This document shows, piece after piece, positions 1 to 8,289 of a stretch of 64,000 nucleotides of DNA (position 1 is its first letter; every line of letters starts with the position of its first letter). This DNA comes from a virus. Location: positions 1 to 64,000 of IMG/VR virus record IMGVR_UViG_3300038441_000458. One strand, written 5' to 3'. A model generated the notes under the pieces. The model was not told the DNA's origin, ran no database searches, and saw only the letters and a list, made by a program, of their open reading frames with translations. The translations under genes were made by a program, and so were the position numbers.

Positions 1-2499
1 TGGCAGGAGGACTGGTACGAGGCGTTGTTGACCGGGAGCCTGCCAGACGGGAAGGGCATGACGCCATACCTGTGGGAGGCGATACGGACACCGCTGGAAC
101 TCGGCGAGCGGGTGCTGGCCGAAGACGTGATCTACAACAATCGGCTGCTGCCCTATGTCCTGACCGGACCAGAGCAGACACGCGACCGCTACGGCGAGTT
201 TTCCCCGACGATCACGACGGACACCCGCGAGACACCAGGACGATTCGGCAACGCGTGGCAGGCCTACGACGCGAGCACGAACTACGTGCTCAACCCGCAG
301 AACTACCCCGGCGTCGGCGTGTGGGCGTCGAGCTCAGGCATCCCCGCGAACGCATGGCAGATGAGCCAGGACTTCGACACGACGGTCCCGGACCTGAACG
401 GCAACCCGATTGTGGCGGTGAAGCTCCAGGCGGTCCACCCGACCGCGATCCTGTTTTCGATGCCATTCGAGACCGGCGCGTTCACAACCGGCGACGTGGT
501 GACGTTCTCGGTCCTGATGAAGGGGAGCCGGGTCGGACAGGCATTCAACCTGCGGATGTACAGTTCCGCGACGGCGTACGTTGAGACCGCGATCAAGGTC
601 GTGACGATCACCGGAGACTGGCAGTACGTGACGTTCCAGACGATCCCGCTACCGGCGACGATCATCGGTCAGGCGTTGCGGTTCTACATCTACGGCGCAT
701 CGACACCGGATATTGGCGACACGATCTGGTTGTGCCAGCCGCAAGCGGAGAAGCAATCGATCAACCCGCGACCAACCGCGTTCATCTACGGCGAGGAGTT
801 CGGGTGGAACGGCGCAGCCGAACACAGCACGGCGACCCGCGATTACCAGATGGTGTCGATGCCAGCGGAGGACCGGGCGAACGCAGAGCACGGCACGATG
901 ATCGTGCGGTGGCGCATGGGAGACGGAACCAGTTGGGGCAATAACTACCTGACGACCATCGGCGACCACGGCGTTGCGGATACGGATTGGGCGGCGCTGA
1001 ACGGCAACGCGGCAGGGCTCGGCGGGTTCTGGCGGCAGGGCACGGCGAATCCAATCCGATCATCGGCACGGTTCGCGGTGGAGCAGGGCGAGCACTACAC
1101 CAGCGCGATGCGGTGGAACGGCTCGACCTTCCAGACGGCGCTTGACGCGAGCACCTGGAACACGACCCTGAGAGACGTCCCGCCATACGGCGTGTTTTCG
1201 GGCCCTATTCGCCTCGGAGGACTGTCGAGCGTGCTCATGCTCAACGGCGAGATTGAGCAGGTTGTCATCTTCCGGGCGGAACTGACAGACGAAGAAATCC
1301 AGGCGATCATCGACATTCCGGGAACGTGGACGTGGGAAGGATTGCAGACGATCCACACGTTCGAGGACATTGCCGATCCCGGCGACCCGGCGCAGCCTAG
1401 CACCTTCACGATCCGGCCGCGACTATGGCGAAGCGACCTGGTCCGAACCAGGATCGAGTTGCTGCCGCTGGCGTTGCCGCAGCGGTTGAACGTTGAGTTC
1501 AATGACGACATGCAGCACAAACGTTCCGCATCGGTGGACATGGTGGACCCGCACGTGCTGGACCCGCTGGCAGACTTCTTCATCCCGGAGTGGATCATGA
1601 CCAGCGCAGACGGCACGGAGACCGTGATTCCGTTGGGACACTTCGTGGTGATGCCAGCGAGAGTTTCCACCTACCCGTCGATGCAGCAGGGATCGGTTGA
1701 GGGAAAGGACGTTACGTACCTCCTGCACCGGGCGGCGGTCCTCACCAGGTACACGGTGCCGACCGGGAGCAATCCGGGAGCAGCGGCGCGCCAGGTTGCG
1801 CTCGACTTCGGCTTGCCTGCCGAAATGGTGAACATCCCAGACAGCACGAAGGTGTTGACGAAGGACATGGTGTGGGAGCCAGGCGAGGACCGGTTGACGA
1901 TCATCAACGACTTGCTCGGCGCAGGACTGATGAACAATTGCTTCACGGACGCGAACGGCGTGCTACAGACCAGGAAGTCGGAGGACCTTGCGACGGCGGC
2001 ACCGGACGCGACCTATTCCAGCGAGCGAGGACCGGTCATTATCCCGCCGATCACGGAGAACCAGCCAGACATTAGCCGGGTGCGAAACGTGGTCACGGTC
2101 CGAAAGACCACACCAGGCGAGGACGCAATTTTCTGGACCGAATCGGTGACGGACGAAACCAGCCCGATCCACCCGGAGCGGCTGGCGGAACGGATGAACG
2201 CACCCTTGCCGATCATCCTGTCCGAGACGGTGGAGGACTCGAATATCATTGATGAGGAGGACGCAGAGACGAAGGCGAAGGAACTCCTCTCGATAGGCGG
2301 CGGATTCTACCGGAGCCTCGAAATGGTGCGAACACCGGAGCCCGGATTCGACACGCATTTCATCATCGAGTTGGACGTGCGCAACGGCGAGTACGTGTAC
2401 TACGACGGCAACTGGCGGAGGCGCGTGTACCGGGCGCAGAGCATCGGCGCGCAGGCAACGGTTCGGATGGAACTGAACCGGCTAGAGAGGTGGCAATAA
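1..2499 (+). CDS. Tail hub/fibre protein with LamG-like domain (5' truncated)
   Basis: The frame is open from base 1 and runs 832 codons to TAA, so the true start lies outside the window. The N-terminal third looks like a carbohydrate-binding beta-sandwich (NYVLNPQNYPG and following). About residues 270-440 resemble a LamG/concanavalin-like lectin domain ending in GEIEQVVIFRAELTDEEIQ, typical of tail fibres that touch host surface glycans. The C-terminal half (EGKDVTYLLHRA, then GEDRLTIINDLLGAG) resembles siphophage baseplate-hub/tail-associated proteins. It follows the tape-measure region in usual tail order and its stop overlaps the next start. The tail role is well supported; exact placement is inference. 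Confidence 0.75.
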   Translation, partial: WQEDWYEALLTGSLPDGKGMTPYLWEAIRTPLELGERVLAEDVIYNNRLLPYVLTGPEQTRDRYGEFSPTITTDTRETPGRFGNAWQAYDASTNYVLNPQNYPGVGVWASSSGIPANAWQMSQDFDTTVPDLNGNPIVAVKLQAVHPTAILFSMPFETGAFTTGDVVTFSVLMKGSRVGQAFNLRMYSSATAYVETAIKVVTITGDWQYVTFQTIPLPATIIGQALRFYIYGASTPDIGDTIWLCQPQAEKQSINPRPTAFIYGEEFGWNGAAEHSTATRDYQMVSMPAEDRANAEHGTMIVRWRMGDGTSWGNNYLTTIGDHGVADTDWAALNGNAAGLGGFWRQGTANPIRSSARFAVEQGEHYTSAMRWNGSTFQTALDASTWNTTLRDVPPYGVFSGPIRLGGLSSVLMLNGEIEQVVIFRAELTDEEIQAIIDIPGTWTWEGLQTIHTFEDIADPGDPAQPSTFTIRPRLWRSDLVRTRIELLPLALPQRLNVEFNDDMQHKRSASVDMVDPHVLDPLADFFIPEWIMTSADGTETVIPLGHFVVMPARVSTYPSMQQGSVEGKDVTYLLHRAAVLTRYTVPTGSNPGAAARQVALDFGLPAEMVNIPDSTKVLTKDMVWEPGEDRLTIINDLLGAGLMNNCFTDANGVLQTRKSEDLATAAPDATYSSERGPVIIPPITENQPDISRVRNVVTVRKTTPGEDAIFWTESVTDETSPIHPERLAERMNAPLPIILSETVEDSNIIDEEDAETKAKELLSIGGGFYRSLEMVRTPEPGFDTHFIIELDVRNGEYVYYDGNWRRRVYRAQSIGAQATVRMELNRLERWQ

Positions 2500-3239
2500 T
2501 GGGCGTGGCAGGATCAGAGCCGCTATGGAACCGGTTGTCGAAAGACGTGCGGGCGGCGATCAATAACATGTGGGACCGGAAGCTGGTGGTGGAGACCGGC
2601 GACGGCTACGTTGAGGTGCGCGGCTACGACGGCGACCCATCGACCAGGAGGATCGTGAAGCAGCGGAACGCGGCGATCCGGGCGGGCGACGACGTGCTGG
2701 TGTTGCGGGCGTTCAAGACCGAAGTTGCCATTTGCGCGCTGAGCAGGATCGGCGAAGGCGACGATCCATTCTCGGGACTTGTGCCGTGGGGAGACGTGAC
2801 GGGCAAGCCGACCACCTACGCACCGCAGATCATCCCGTACCGGTTGCGGAGCGACGCACCGGCGAGCACCGCGAGCGTGTCCAGTTACGTGGTGAAGCAC
2901 ACGGAGTTGGTGACCCTGCCAGCGTACGGGAGTTGGGGATGCCTGTTCACGGCGAACGCGACCGTCTGGCGTTCGGTGGCGAGCGGCGAGAAGGAGATAC
3001 GCATGAAGGTGGGCGGCGTCTCGGCGACGCAGGCGTTCCGCACCGCAGACGGGTTGGTCATGACCACCGGGCACGGCATGACCAGCAGCGTCGCCAGGAG
3101 CGCGACCACCAGCCCGATCAACATCAGCGCGAGCAACCCGACATTCAATCTGGAGGTGGACTATCGAGGCGTTTCCACCGCAGGCACGACGAACATTTCC
3201 AACCTCGAAATCTCGGGATTCTTCTACCGTATCAGCTAG
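2499..3239 (+). CDS. Tail-associated protein, probable fibre/receptor-binding part
   Basis: This gene encodes 246 residues. The ATG overlaps the upstream TAA (TAATG) and has AGAGG 8 nt before it; an in-frame GTG at 2490 is an alternative. The first 80 residues are polar with GYVEVRGYDG. The C-terminal 130 residues are rich in Ser, Thr and Gly in short beta-strand-like runs and end in ISNLEISGFFYRIS, as in trimeric fibre heads. No family was recognised. Position directly after the hub gene and before lysis supports a virion-tip or fibre component. Confidence 0.55.
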   Translation: MGVAGSEPLWNRLSKDVRAAINNMWDRKLVVETGDGYVEVRGYDGDPSTRRIVKQRNAAIRAGDDVLVLRAFKTEVAICALSRIGEGDDPFSGLVPWGDVTGKPTTYAPQIIPYRLRSDAPASTASVSSYVVKHTELVTLPAYGSWGCLFTANATVWRSVASGEKEIRMKVGGVSATQAFRTADGLVMTTGHGMTSSVARSATTSPINISASNPTFNLEVDYRGVSTAGTTNISNLEISGFFYRIS

Positions 3240-3251
3240 GGGGCACACATC

Positions 3252-3587
3252 ATGGGACTTCTGGATCAGCACCGGTTGGCAAGCAACGCAGACTTCGTCG
3301 GGGTCGTGACAGCGGCCGTGATGAAGGCGGTCACGGACATTATCGCGGAGGACCCGGAGGCACCGCTGCACACGCAGCGCGTGGCCCTTGCCCGGTCCGT
3401 GTCGCGAGAAGTGGCAGGCCAGGACGACTCGAACTGGATCATGCGGTTCGCGTGGAAGGTTGCCGCGAATCCGACGATCCAGGCAACGCTTGTGGTCAAC
3501 GGGAACGTGGTGATCGAGAACGTGGTGGACGGCGACTTCGAGTTCGTCGTCGCATCGTATTGGAACGAAATCGCCAGTGATACCTAG
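3252..3587 (+). CDS. Small protein of the tail-lysis junction, unknown
   Basis: This gene encodes 111 residues starting at ATG behind the sequence GGGGGCACACATC. The N-terminal half is helical (VVTAAVMKAVTDIIAEDPE), the C-terminal half has alternating hydrophobics (ATLVVNGNVVIENVVDG). There is no signal peptide, membrane span or known motif. It is the last gene of the tail block and is followed by a strong hairpin. Confidence 0.5.
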   Translation: MGLLDQHRLASNADFVGVVTAAVMKAVTDIIAEDPEAPLHTQRVALARSVSREVAGQDDSNWIMRFAWKVAANPTIQATLVVNGNVVIENVVDGDFEFVVASYWNEIASDT

Positions 3588-3594
3588 ACGGTCA

Positions 3595-3627
3595 TTCTGT
3601 GCCGCGCCAGCGAGCAGCGGCACAGAA
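3595..3627 (+). terminator. Hairpin after the tail block
   Basis: Perfect 11-bp stem TTCTGTGCCGC/GCGGCACAGAA with an 11-nt loop, 8 nt after the stop at 3587. No U-tract follows, so it may be a Rho-assisted terminator or a stabiliser of the tail transcript. Confidence 0.55.
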
Positions 3628-3804
3628 CAGACCAGCGAGGCGTAGTATTGGGACACGCGACCTTGTGGTGCAGGCTAGTAACCCAACCGGTCAAACGTCG
3701 GGAACCGTTCGGTCGGCAGGTTGCAAGCCCGGCTGGAAAGCTGGGAGACGGGAAGGAATGGATGATAGAACCACGCAGGGGCATCCCATGGCGAGGAGGA
3801 CGAA
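3628..3804 (+). other. Non-coding stretch before lysis genes
   Basis: No gene is convincing here. Two segments 55 nt apart (GCGACCT at 3657 and AGGTTGC at 3718) could pair as a 7-bp acceptor-like stem, but the arms between do not form a credible tRNA. GGCGAGGAGGACGAA just before 3805 supplies a strong Shine-Dalgarno sequence for the next gene. Confidence 0.4.
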
Positions 3805-4050
3805 ATGAACCTTACCGCCACAGAAGTGCTCCTGATCCTGACCAATATTGGAGCCGGATTCAAATGGTGGCAGGAGCGCAAGGACACGCGCTCCAACTTG
3901 TCCACGGCCATGAGCGAATCGGAGAAGACGGTTCGTACCTTGCGGGAGGCGCTAGCTTCCAAGAACGAAGAACTCGAAACGAAGGATCGCCTAATCGACC
4001 GATATTTGCGGCGAATCGAGCATCTCGAATCGCTGTTGGTATCCAGGTAA
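3805..4050 (+). CDS. Membrane-anchored coiled-coil protein, spanin/holin-like
   Basis: This gene encodes 81 residues with a strong SD (GGAGGA) 6 nt before ATG. Residues 6-22 (TEVLLILTNIGAGFKWW) form one short hydrophobic segment. Residues 28-80 are a charged heptad-patterned coiled coil (TLREALASKNEELETKDRL). An N-terminal anchor plus periplasm-facing coiled coil recalls inner-membrane spanins or small antiholin-like proteins, and the gene opens the lysis cluster. Without a recognised family the role is inference. Confidence 0.5.
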   Translation: MNLTATEVLLILTNIGAGFKWWQERKDTRSNLSTAMSESEKTVRTLREALASKNEELETKDRLIDRYLRRIEHLESLLVSR

Positions 4051-4061
4051 GGATAGGGTCC

Positions 4062-4271
4062 ATGTTGGAACGATTCCGCTCCTTCATCCTGCGACCAGAC
4101 CCGCGACCAGGCGAGGCAACTGAGAAGTTCGTCCGCCAGATGCGGCGCGACCGGCGAGAGGGTATCGAGCAGAAGAAGGAATCGCAACAGGCCACACGGA
4201 GGATCAGGGCGCAGCGGATTCTCGAAGACGACGTGTATCCATCACCTCGTCACAGAGAGGGACTACCGTGA
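4062..4271 (+). CDS. Small basic protein in lysis cluster
   Basis: This gene encodes 69 residues with ATG 12 nt after the preceding stop, behind AAGGATAGGG. It is Arg/Lys-rich and probably fully helical (RQMRRDRREGIEQKKESQQA), without membrane span or Cys. Its stop overlaps the GTG start of the next gene (GTGA), indicating translational coupling with the membrane protein downstream. Function unknown. Confidence 0.45.
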   Translation: MLERFRSFILRPDPRPGEATEKFVRQMRRDRREGIEQKKESQQATRRIRAQRILEDDVYPSPRHREGLP

Positions 4272-4690
4272 AACGACTGGCATTCTGGACGCTCGTGGTC
4301 GTCATCGTGCTTCTTGCATTCATGACCACCACCAGCGACGGACTGGACGTAGAGATAACCGCATTCATCGGAGCGATCATGCTCCTCGGCTCGCTGGTCA
4401 TGCTGGCGTTCACGCGGGTTTGGACGGAGCGCGGCATCGGCCTGTTGTACGTCCTGTTGGGCGGCGCGATCCTCGAGCTCGGAAGCGTGATCCTGCTGAA
4501 GCGACCAGCGCTGATCGTGGATTGGGCAGAGCCGACCAGGGACTCGGTGAGGGCGCTGTGGCTGGTCGGAGGACCGCTGATGCTGTACGGGTTTATCCGG
4601 TACGGATGGGACATGTGGAAGACGCGGCACGGACAGCGACCGGACTGGACCGGAACCACGGAGCGCAGAGGAGAACCAGACAATGAGTGA
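4268..4690 (+). CDS. Four-span membrane protein, candidate holin
   Basis: This gene encodes 140 residues from GTG with AGAGAGGGA upstream. Hydrophobic segments lie at about 5-20, 30-49, 56-75 and 95-112, then a charged C-terminal tail (WKTRHGQRPDW). Small multi-span proteins directly upstream of an endolysin are the usual place for a holin, which permeabilises the inner membrane at lysis time. Its 3' end overlaps the endolysin by 8 nt. No holin family was recognised by motif, so the call rests on topology and context. Confidence 0.6.
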   Translation: MKRLAFWTLVVVIVLLAFMTTTSDGLDVEITAFIGAIMLLGSLVMLAFTRVWTERGIGLLYVLLGGAILELGSVILLKRPALIVDWAEPTRDSVRALWLVGGPLMLYGFIRYGWDMWKTRHGQRPDWTGTTERRGEPDNE

Positions 4691-5657
4691 CGTAATCATC
4701 AACATGAAGGCGCACCGCTTCCCCGGCATGGACAAGGATGTTTGGCTGCCAGACGACATTGAGGTGGTCTATCGTCCGATTCCGGCGAGCATGATCGGGT
4801 GGGTCCGGTCCGGCGTGAAGTCGACACGCCAGAACAAAACGCTGTTCCACGAAACCGGGAACCGCAAGCGAGGAGCGAACGCACTCGCGGAGGCGAACTA
4901 CCTACTCGGAGGACCGGAGGACGAAGACGGCAACCGCAGGCAAGTCGGCTACAACTTCGCGGTGGACGACGTTCGGATTGTCTTCCTGTGCCCGCTGAAC
5001 GAAGTGACGTGGCACGCAGGGCGGGCAGAGTGGAACGCGACCTCATGGGGCATCGAGCAGTGCGTCGGGCTCGACGTGAACCTGGCGAAGGCGCGGCGCA
5101 ACGCGGCGGCGTTGCACGCAGGGCTGTTGCAGGCAATCGGCACGACACCAGCGAAGGCGATGTGGCAGCACTGGGTTGTGTACCAGAAGAACTGTCCCGC
5201 GATCATCCGGGCGAACTCGCTGTGGGATGAGATTGAGGGCATGGCAGCGGAGGCGTCGGCGCTGGCGTATGCGGCCGCAGCCGGAGGCGGCGTGGTCAAG
5301 CCAGGCGAGCCGACCCTTGCGAAACCATCGGCGATCAAGGAACTGCAGTACACCGGCGATCCGCCGTCGTGGGCAGTGGTGAACCAGAGCGATGGCACGA
5401 AGTTGACCTACTTCTACGTGGGCGACATGGTGCAGGCGACGAAGACCACGAAGCGTTACCAGTACGCGAACCGCGACGGCGCGGTGGTTGGACCAGACAT
5501 TACGACGAAGGACGCACCGTTCCGGGTGGAGTGGGCGACGCAGTTGCCGAACGGCGAGCGGTGGTTCATCACCCCGTTCTGGACCCGCATCTTCATGGAC
5601 GACACGAAGCGCGTGTCGGACACGTACACGATCCCGGAAGGCGTCGAGACCGATTAG
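4683..5657 (+). CDS. Endolysin, N-acetylmuramoyl-L-alanine amidase
   Basis: This gene encodes 324 residues. The N-terminal domain (about 1-200) is an Amidase_2/PGRP fold: zinc ligand His56 in LFHETGN, VGYNFAVDD at 88-96, and His111 in VTWHAG. It cleaves the bond between N-acetylmuramic acid and L-alanine in peptidoglycan. About residues 225-324 (WAVVNQSDGTKLTYFYVGD) form a separate beta-rich domain, probably for cell-wall binding. It is flanked by holin-like genes on both sides, as in a lysis cassette. There is no signal peptide, so export needs a holin. Confidence 0.85.
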   Translation: MSDVIINMKAHRFPGMDKDVWLPDDIEVVYRPIPASMIGWVRSGVKSTRQNKTLFHETGNRKRGANALAEANYLLGGPEDEDGNRRQVGYNFAVDDVRIVFLCPLNEVTWHAGRAEWNATSWGIEQCVGLDVNLAKARRNAAALHAGLLQAIGTTPAKAMWQHWVVYQKNCPAIIRANSLWDEIEGMAAEASALAYAAAAGGGVVKPGEPTLAKPSAIKELQYTGDPPSWAVVNQSDGTKLTYFYVGDMVQATKTTKRYQYANRDGAVVGPDITTKDAPFRVEWATQLPNGERWFITPFWTRIFMDDTKRVSDTYTIPEGVETD

Positions 5658-5681
5658 GAACCGGAGCAGAGGAGGAGCGAC

Positions 5682-6101
5682 ATGCAAGAGCCGACACCAC
5701 TGGTCGTCGTACCAGAGAACCAGCAGTTGGCAACGGAGCCCGCGAGGACCGTTGCCGTGGAGACGAAGCAGGCGTTCGCCGGGAAGGACGACCTGAAGTT
5801 GGCCCTTGCGGCCGTCTTCGGGCTCCTCGCGGCCGCAGGAATCAATGTGGCACCCAGTGTCCCATCGAACATCGAAACGCTTGTGACGGTCCTTGTGCCG
5901 TTCCTGGTGGCCGGTTACGCCAGGTGGCAGACCGAACGCACGAAGCGCGACCAGGCGGCGACGCAGGGCGAAGCGACCAGGGAGGCGGTGTACGCACCGG
6001 CGAGCGTGGCGCAGATCGTGCAGGACGTGAAGGCGCAGGAGCCCGTACCGGCCGTGACGATCCCAGGACCAGGCGTTGTGCCGGTTCGGCCGGGGACTTG
6101 A
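5682..6101 (+). CDS. Two-span holin-like protein
   Basis: This gene encodes 139 residues with AGAGGAGCGAC before ATG. Two hydrophobic helices at about 38-60 (KLALAAVFGLLAAAG) and 67-83 (TLVTVLVPFLVAGYA) flank a short loop, followed by a charged tail (RWQTERTKRDQ) and a Pro/Val-rich C-terminus. This is the layout of class II-type holins or antiholins. Its stop codon TGA sits inside the -35 box of the tRNA promoter that follows. Confidence 0.6.
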   Translation: MQEPTPLVVVPENQQLATEPARTVAVETKQAFAGKDDLKLALAAVFGLLAAAGINVAPSVPSNIETLVTVLVPFLVAGYARWQTERTKRDQAATQGEATREAVYAPASVAQIVQDVKAQEPVPAVTIPGPGVVPVRPGT

Positions 6102-6126
6102 CAACCGGCGCAGGCGAGCATAGGAT
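6098..6126 (+). promoter_or_regulatory. Promoter of the tRNA-Met transcript
   Basis: TTGACA (6098-6103), 17-bp spacer, TAGGAT (6121-6126). It transcribes about 90 nt of leader containing the hairpin GGGTGG-GAAA-CCACCC just before the tRNA. Unlike the 13 messenger promoters its -10 is TAGGAT, not CATGAT/CATACT. Confidence 0.7.
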
Positions 6127-6220
6127 AGTGCCGTTGGAGAACGGAGCGGTTAAGACCACCGAACTTCACCGGCGATTGACCAGCGCAGGCAATCGCCGCG
6201 CGGGTGGGAAACCACCCTGT

Positions 6221-6297
6221 CGCGGGTTAGCTCAGTCCGGCAGAGCAGCGGGCTCATAACCCGATTGTCACAGGTTCAAATCCTGTACCCGCCACCA
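6221..6297 (+). tRNA. tRNA-Met(CAU) with initiator features
   Basis: 77 nt including an encoded CCA end. The anticodon loop is CTCATAA (anticodon CAU) on a stem with three consecutive G:C pairs (GGG/CCC), the hallmark of initiator tRNAs. With U8-A9 fixing the numbering, C1 faces C72, an unpaired acceptor end, which is the other initiator hallmark (C1xA72 in E. coli). The D-stem GCTC/GAGC has the elongator-type C11:G24, so the molecule is a hybrid. The T-arm ACAGG-TTCAAAT-CCTGT is canonical. It may act in formyl-Met initiation; this is inference. Confidence 0.85.
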
Positions 6298-6322
6298 CCA
6301 TCCCACTCCACACCACGCCAGA

Positions 6323-6357
6323 CGAACGCGCCAGGGAGCAATCCACTGGCGCGTTCG
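6323..6357 (+). terminator. Terminator of the tRNA-Met unit
   Basis: Perfect 12-bp stem CGAACGCGCCAG/CTGGCGCGTTCG with an 11-nt loop, 26 nt after the tRNA and just before the next promoter. The sequence after it (CATATCCGG) is not U-rich. Confidence 0.6.
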
Positions 6358-6390
6358 CATATCCGGCGAAAACAAAACACAAGAGAACAC

Positions 6391-6483
6391 TTGACAACGC
6401 AACAGATAGGCCCCATACTTCAGTTATGAGGTTGAGGCGAGACGGAAGGACCGGAACGCCAGGAACCACGAAGGGCAAGCGAC
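6391..6483 (+). promoter_or_regulatory. Repeated promoter unit 1: promoter, ANGGA hairpin, leader
   Basis: TTGACA 6391-6396, 17 bp, CATACT 6414-6419. Leader hairpin at 6436-6460 with stems GGCG/CGCC and CGG/CCG and loop AAGGA. GAAGGGCAAGC ends 3 nt before the ATG at 6484. The -35 lies 93 nt from the start codon, the spacing shared by this family. Confidence 0.8.
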
Positions 6484-6687
6484 ATGGAATGGTTCACCGC
6501 AGAGTACGTCAACACCGCAGGCGAGACCGTCCGATCACTCGAAGCGCAGGCGAAGAACCTGAAGGGTGCGGTTGCGAAGGCGCGCAACAGCCACAACTTC
6601 CTCCTGACACACGGCGAGGACACCGAAGCGGTCACCTGCAAGATCACGATGGAGACCAGCGGCGAGACGAAGACGATCACGCTCTAA
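6484..6687 (+). CDS. Small unknown early protein
   Basis: This gene encodes 67 residues, mixed alpha/beta, with no known motif (EWFTAEYVNTAGETVRSLEA). It is the first gene behind a repeated promoter unit and uses the GAAGGGCAAGC leader in place of a consensus SD. It is followed by a GNRA hairpin that separates it from the next gene in the same transcript. Confidence 0.55.
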   Translation: MEWFTAEYVNTAGETVRSLEAQAKNLKGAVAKARNSHNFLLTHGEDTEAVTCKITMETSGETKTITL

Positions 6688-6695
6688 CAGACAAC

Positions 6696-6717
6696 GGGAG
6701 CCGGGAAACCGGCTCCC
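6696..6717 (+). other. Intercistronic GNRA-loop hairpin
   Basis: GGGAGCCGG, loop GAAA, CCGGCTCCC: a perfect 9-bp stem with a GNRA tetraloop, followed after 5 nt by the GAAGGGCAAGC element of the next gene. No U-tract, so stabilisation or processing is more likely than termination. Confidence 0.7.
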
Positions 6718-6737
6718 ACCACGAAGGGCAAGCGATC

Positions 6738-6983
6738 ATGGCGACACTTCCCGATTACGCAGGCATCCGGCAGTACAACCGATCACGCGCGACTGGCACG
6801 ATGGTTGGCGTGTACCACGCAGAGGAGGCAGGACTCGACCCATACGACGGACCGTGGGCCGTCATTTGCGAAGACCACGGCGCGATCATCAACGTGGCGA
6901 CGCTGGCAGCAGCGAAGCACCACGCACCGGCACCACACGGCTGGTGCGACGAATGCCGCGAGGCGGCAGAGGAGACCACATGA
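6738..6983 (+). CDS. Small putative zinc-binding protein
   Basis: This gene encodes 81 residues starting 4 nt after the GAAGGGCAAGC leader. It has Cys/His pairs in VICEDHG and HHAPAPHGWCDEC, a plausible single metal site. The stop overlaps the next start by 4 nt (ATGA). Function unknown. Confidence 0.5.
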   Translation: MATLPDYAGIRQYNRSRATGTMVGVYHAEEAGLDPYDGPWAVICEDHGAIINVATLAAAKHHAPAPHGWCDECREAAEETT

Positions 6984-7267
6984 GCCAGCGACCAGGACCA
7001 GTGAACCAGCGACACGTCGAGCTCAGTCGATTCGTCCACCGGGCGAAGACGGTCGAGAACCAGCGAGGATCGTTCAGCACGGTAGACATCATCACCCAGG
7101 AGGAGATTGCAACGCTCAGGGAAGCGAGCGACATCATCATGGCACTGGCGACGCTGGCAGAGGCGCAGATACCACGCAAGGTGCTGATCGCCCTAGTGGG
7201 CAACGCGAGCGGCGTGCTGGCGATTGCCGACGAATTGGACAATCCAGACCAGAATTGGAAGGGCTAG
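6980..7267 (+). CDS. Unknown helical early protein
   Basis: This gene encodes 95 residues, ATG overlapping the previous stop. It is predicted helical (EEIATLREASDIIMALATLAE) with no metal site or membrane span. Translationally coupled to its neighbours, so probably the same transcript from the promoter at 6391. Confidence 0.5.
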   Translation: MSQRPGPVNQRHVELSRFVHRAKTVENQRGSFSTVDIITQEEIATLREASDIIMALATLAEAQIPRKVLIALVGNASGVLAIADELDNPDQNWKG

Positions 7268-7269
7268 AC

Positions 7270-8010
7270 ATGGAGAGCATCATTCGGGGATGCGGGACCA
7301 GGATCAAAGGCGGCGTGTATATCGAAGTCGGATTCGCAGAGGACGGCATCGGGGAGCCGTTGGAGCACTTCCTGATCTGCCCGCCAGTCCCGGTTGACAA
7401 GGAGCGCCAGGGCATCTCCCCCATCGGCGTGACCATCCTGCACGATGAGCGCAGCGGCGTGAACCACGTGCTCGACTGGATAGGGAAGGAGAACTACCCG
7501 AACGTCGCAGATTTCATCGAGGAGGCGCGGCGCTACGGCATCAGCAGGCGCGCCAGCAAGCAACTCCCATTCGAGTTGCTGACGCCAGGGAGCAGGCTGA
7601 TCCTTGCCCACGAACGGGCGATCATCCTGAACCCGGAAGACTATCGGACCGCGATCATGCAGGAGGCGGAGGACTATCTGCTGGTCGGCATCCCGGAACC
7701 TTGCCCGAACTCGAAGCACAACGCGCTCGGCAAGCACGGCACCGCGACGATGTGCCAGGCGCTCTACTACGAAGACGTGGAAGGCGAGTTGTCGCTGGAC
7801 CCGACCGATGCACCACGAAGCGTCGTGCGACGAATCGGGAGCACGGCGTACAACGCGAGGACGCGACCGCATGGCGTGACGCCGAAGTACGGGCTCGGCA
7901 TCTTCGCGAGTTTCCCGATCACGAACATTGCGGTGATCGCAGGCGACCATGAAGCGGCAGAACAGGCGGCGCGCAAGAGCACGCTGGACGTTCGCATCGA
8001 AAACGAATAG
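7270..8010 (+). CDS. Unknown 246-residue early protein
   Basis: The ATG is 3 nt after the upstream stop with GGAAGGG before it. The protein has conserved-looking Cys residues in GCGTRIKGGVY, LICPPVP, EPCPNSKHN and TATMCQALYYED, suggesting a metal site, and a mixed alpha/beta core. I do not recognise the family. It sits upstream of the ParB gene in a tightly packed early operon. Confidence 0.5.
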   Translation: MESIIRGCGTRIKGGVYIEVGFAEDGIGEPLEHFLICPPVPVDKERQGISPIGVTILHDERSGVNHVLDWIGKENYPNVADFIEEARRYGISRRASKQLPFELLTPGSRLILAHERAIILNPEDYRTAIMQEAEDYLLVGIPEPCPNSKHNALGKHGTATMCQALYYEDVEGELSLDPTDAPRSVVRRIGSTAYNARTRPHGVTPKYGLGIFASFPITNIAVIAGDHEAAEQAARKSTLDVRIENE

Positions 8011-8018
8011 AGGAGCAC

Positions 8019-8285
8019 GTGGAAGGAACAGAAGGCAAGGTGGAGACGAAGACCACCACGAAGCGCATCCCGGCTGAGGTCCAGATTCGGGAGTTCCACG
8101 GACGGGCATTCTCGTCGTTCTACACGGAGGCGGCAACGATTGACGACTGCCCGATCAATAAGATCGGCAGGAGCGAGACCAGCCCGTTCATCTTCTACCT
8201 GTTCAACAGCGGGAAGTTGGTTGCGGAAGTGGACGTCCAGCGGGCGATTATGGCGGCAGTGGCCGACCAGGAAGGGCGAGCGTAG
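8019..8285 (+). CDS. Small unknown early protein
   Basis: This gene encodes 88 residues from GTG with AGAGGAGCAC just upstream; no ATG fits. It contains EVQIREFHGRAFSSFYTEA and SPFIFYLFNSGKLVAEVD, apparently a small beta-rich domain. It immediately precedes parB and ends 4 nt before its ATG, so the two are probably co-translated. Confidence 0.5.
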   Translation: MEGTEGKVETKTTTKRIPAEVQIREFHGRAFSSFYTEAATIDDCPINKIGRSETSPFIFYLFNSGKLVAEVDVQRAIMAAVADQEGRA

Positions 8286-8289
8286 CACC

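Noticed and set aside
3657-3724. tRNA gene before the lysis cluster
   Set aside because: GCGACCT and AGGTTGC can pair like an acceptor stem, but no anticodon or T-arm forms properly.
6132-6220. Riboswitch in the tRNA-Met leader
   Set aside because: Only one short hairpin (GGGTGG-GAAA-CCACCC) is visible and it is followed by a tRNA, not by a regulated reading frame.
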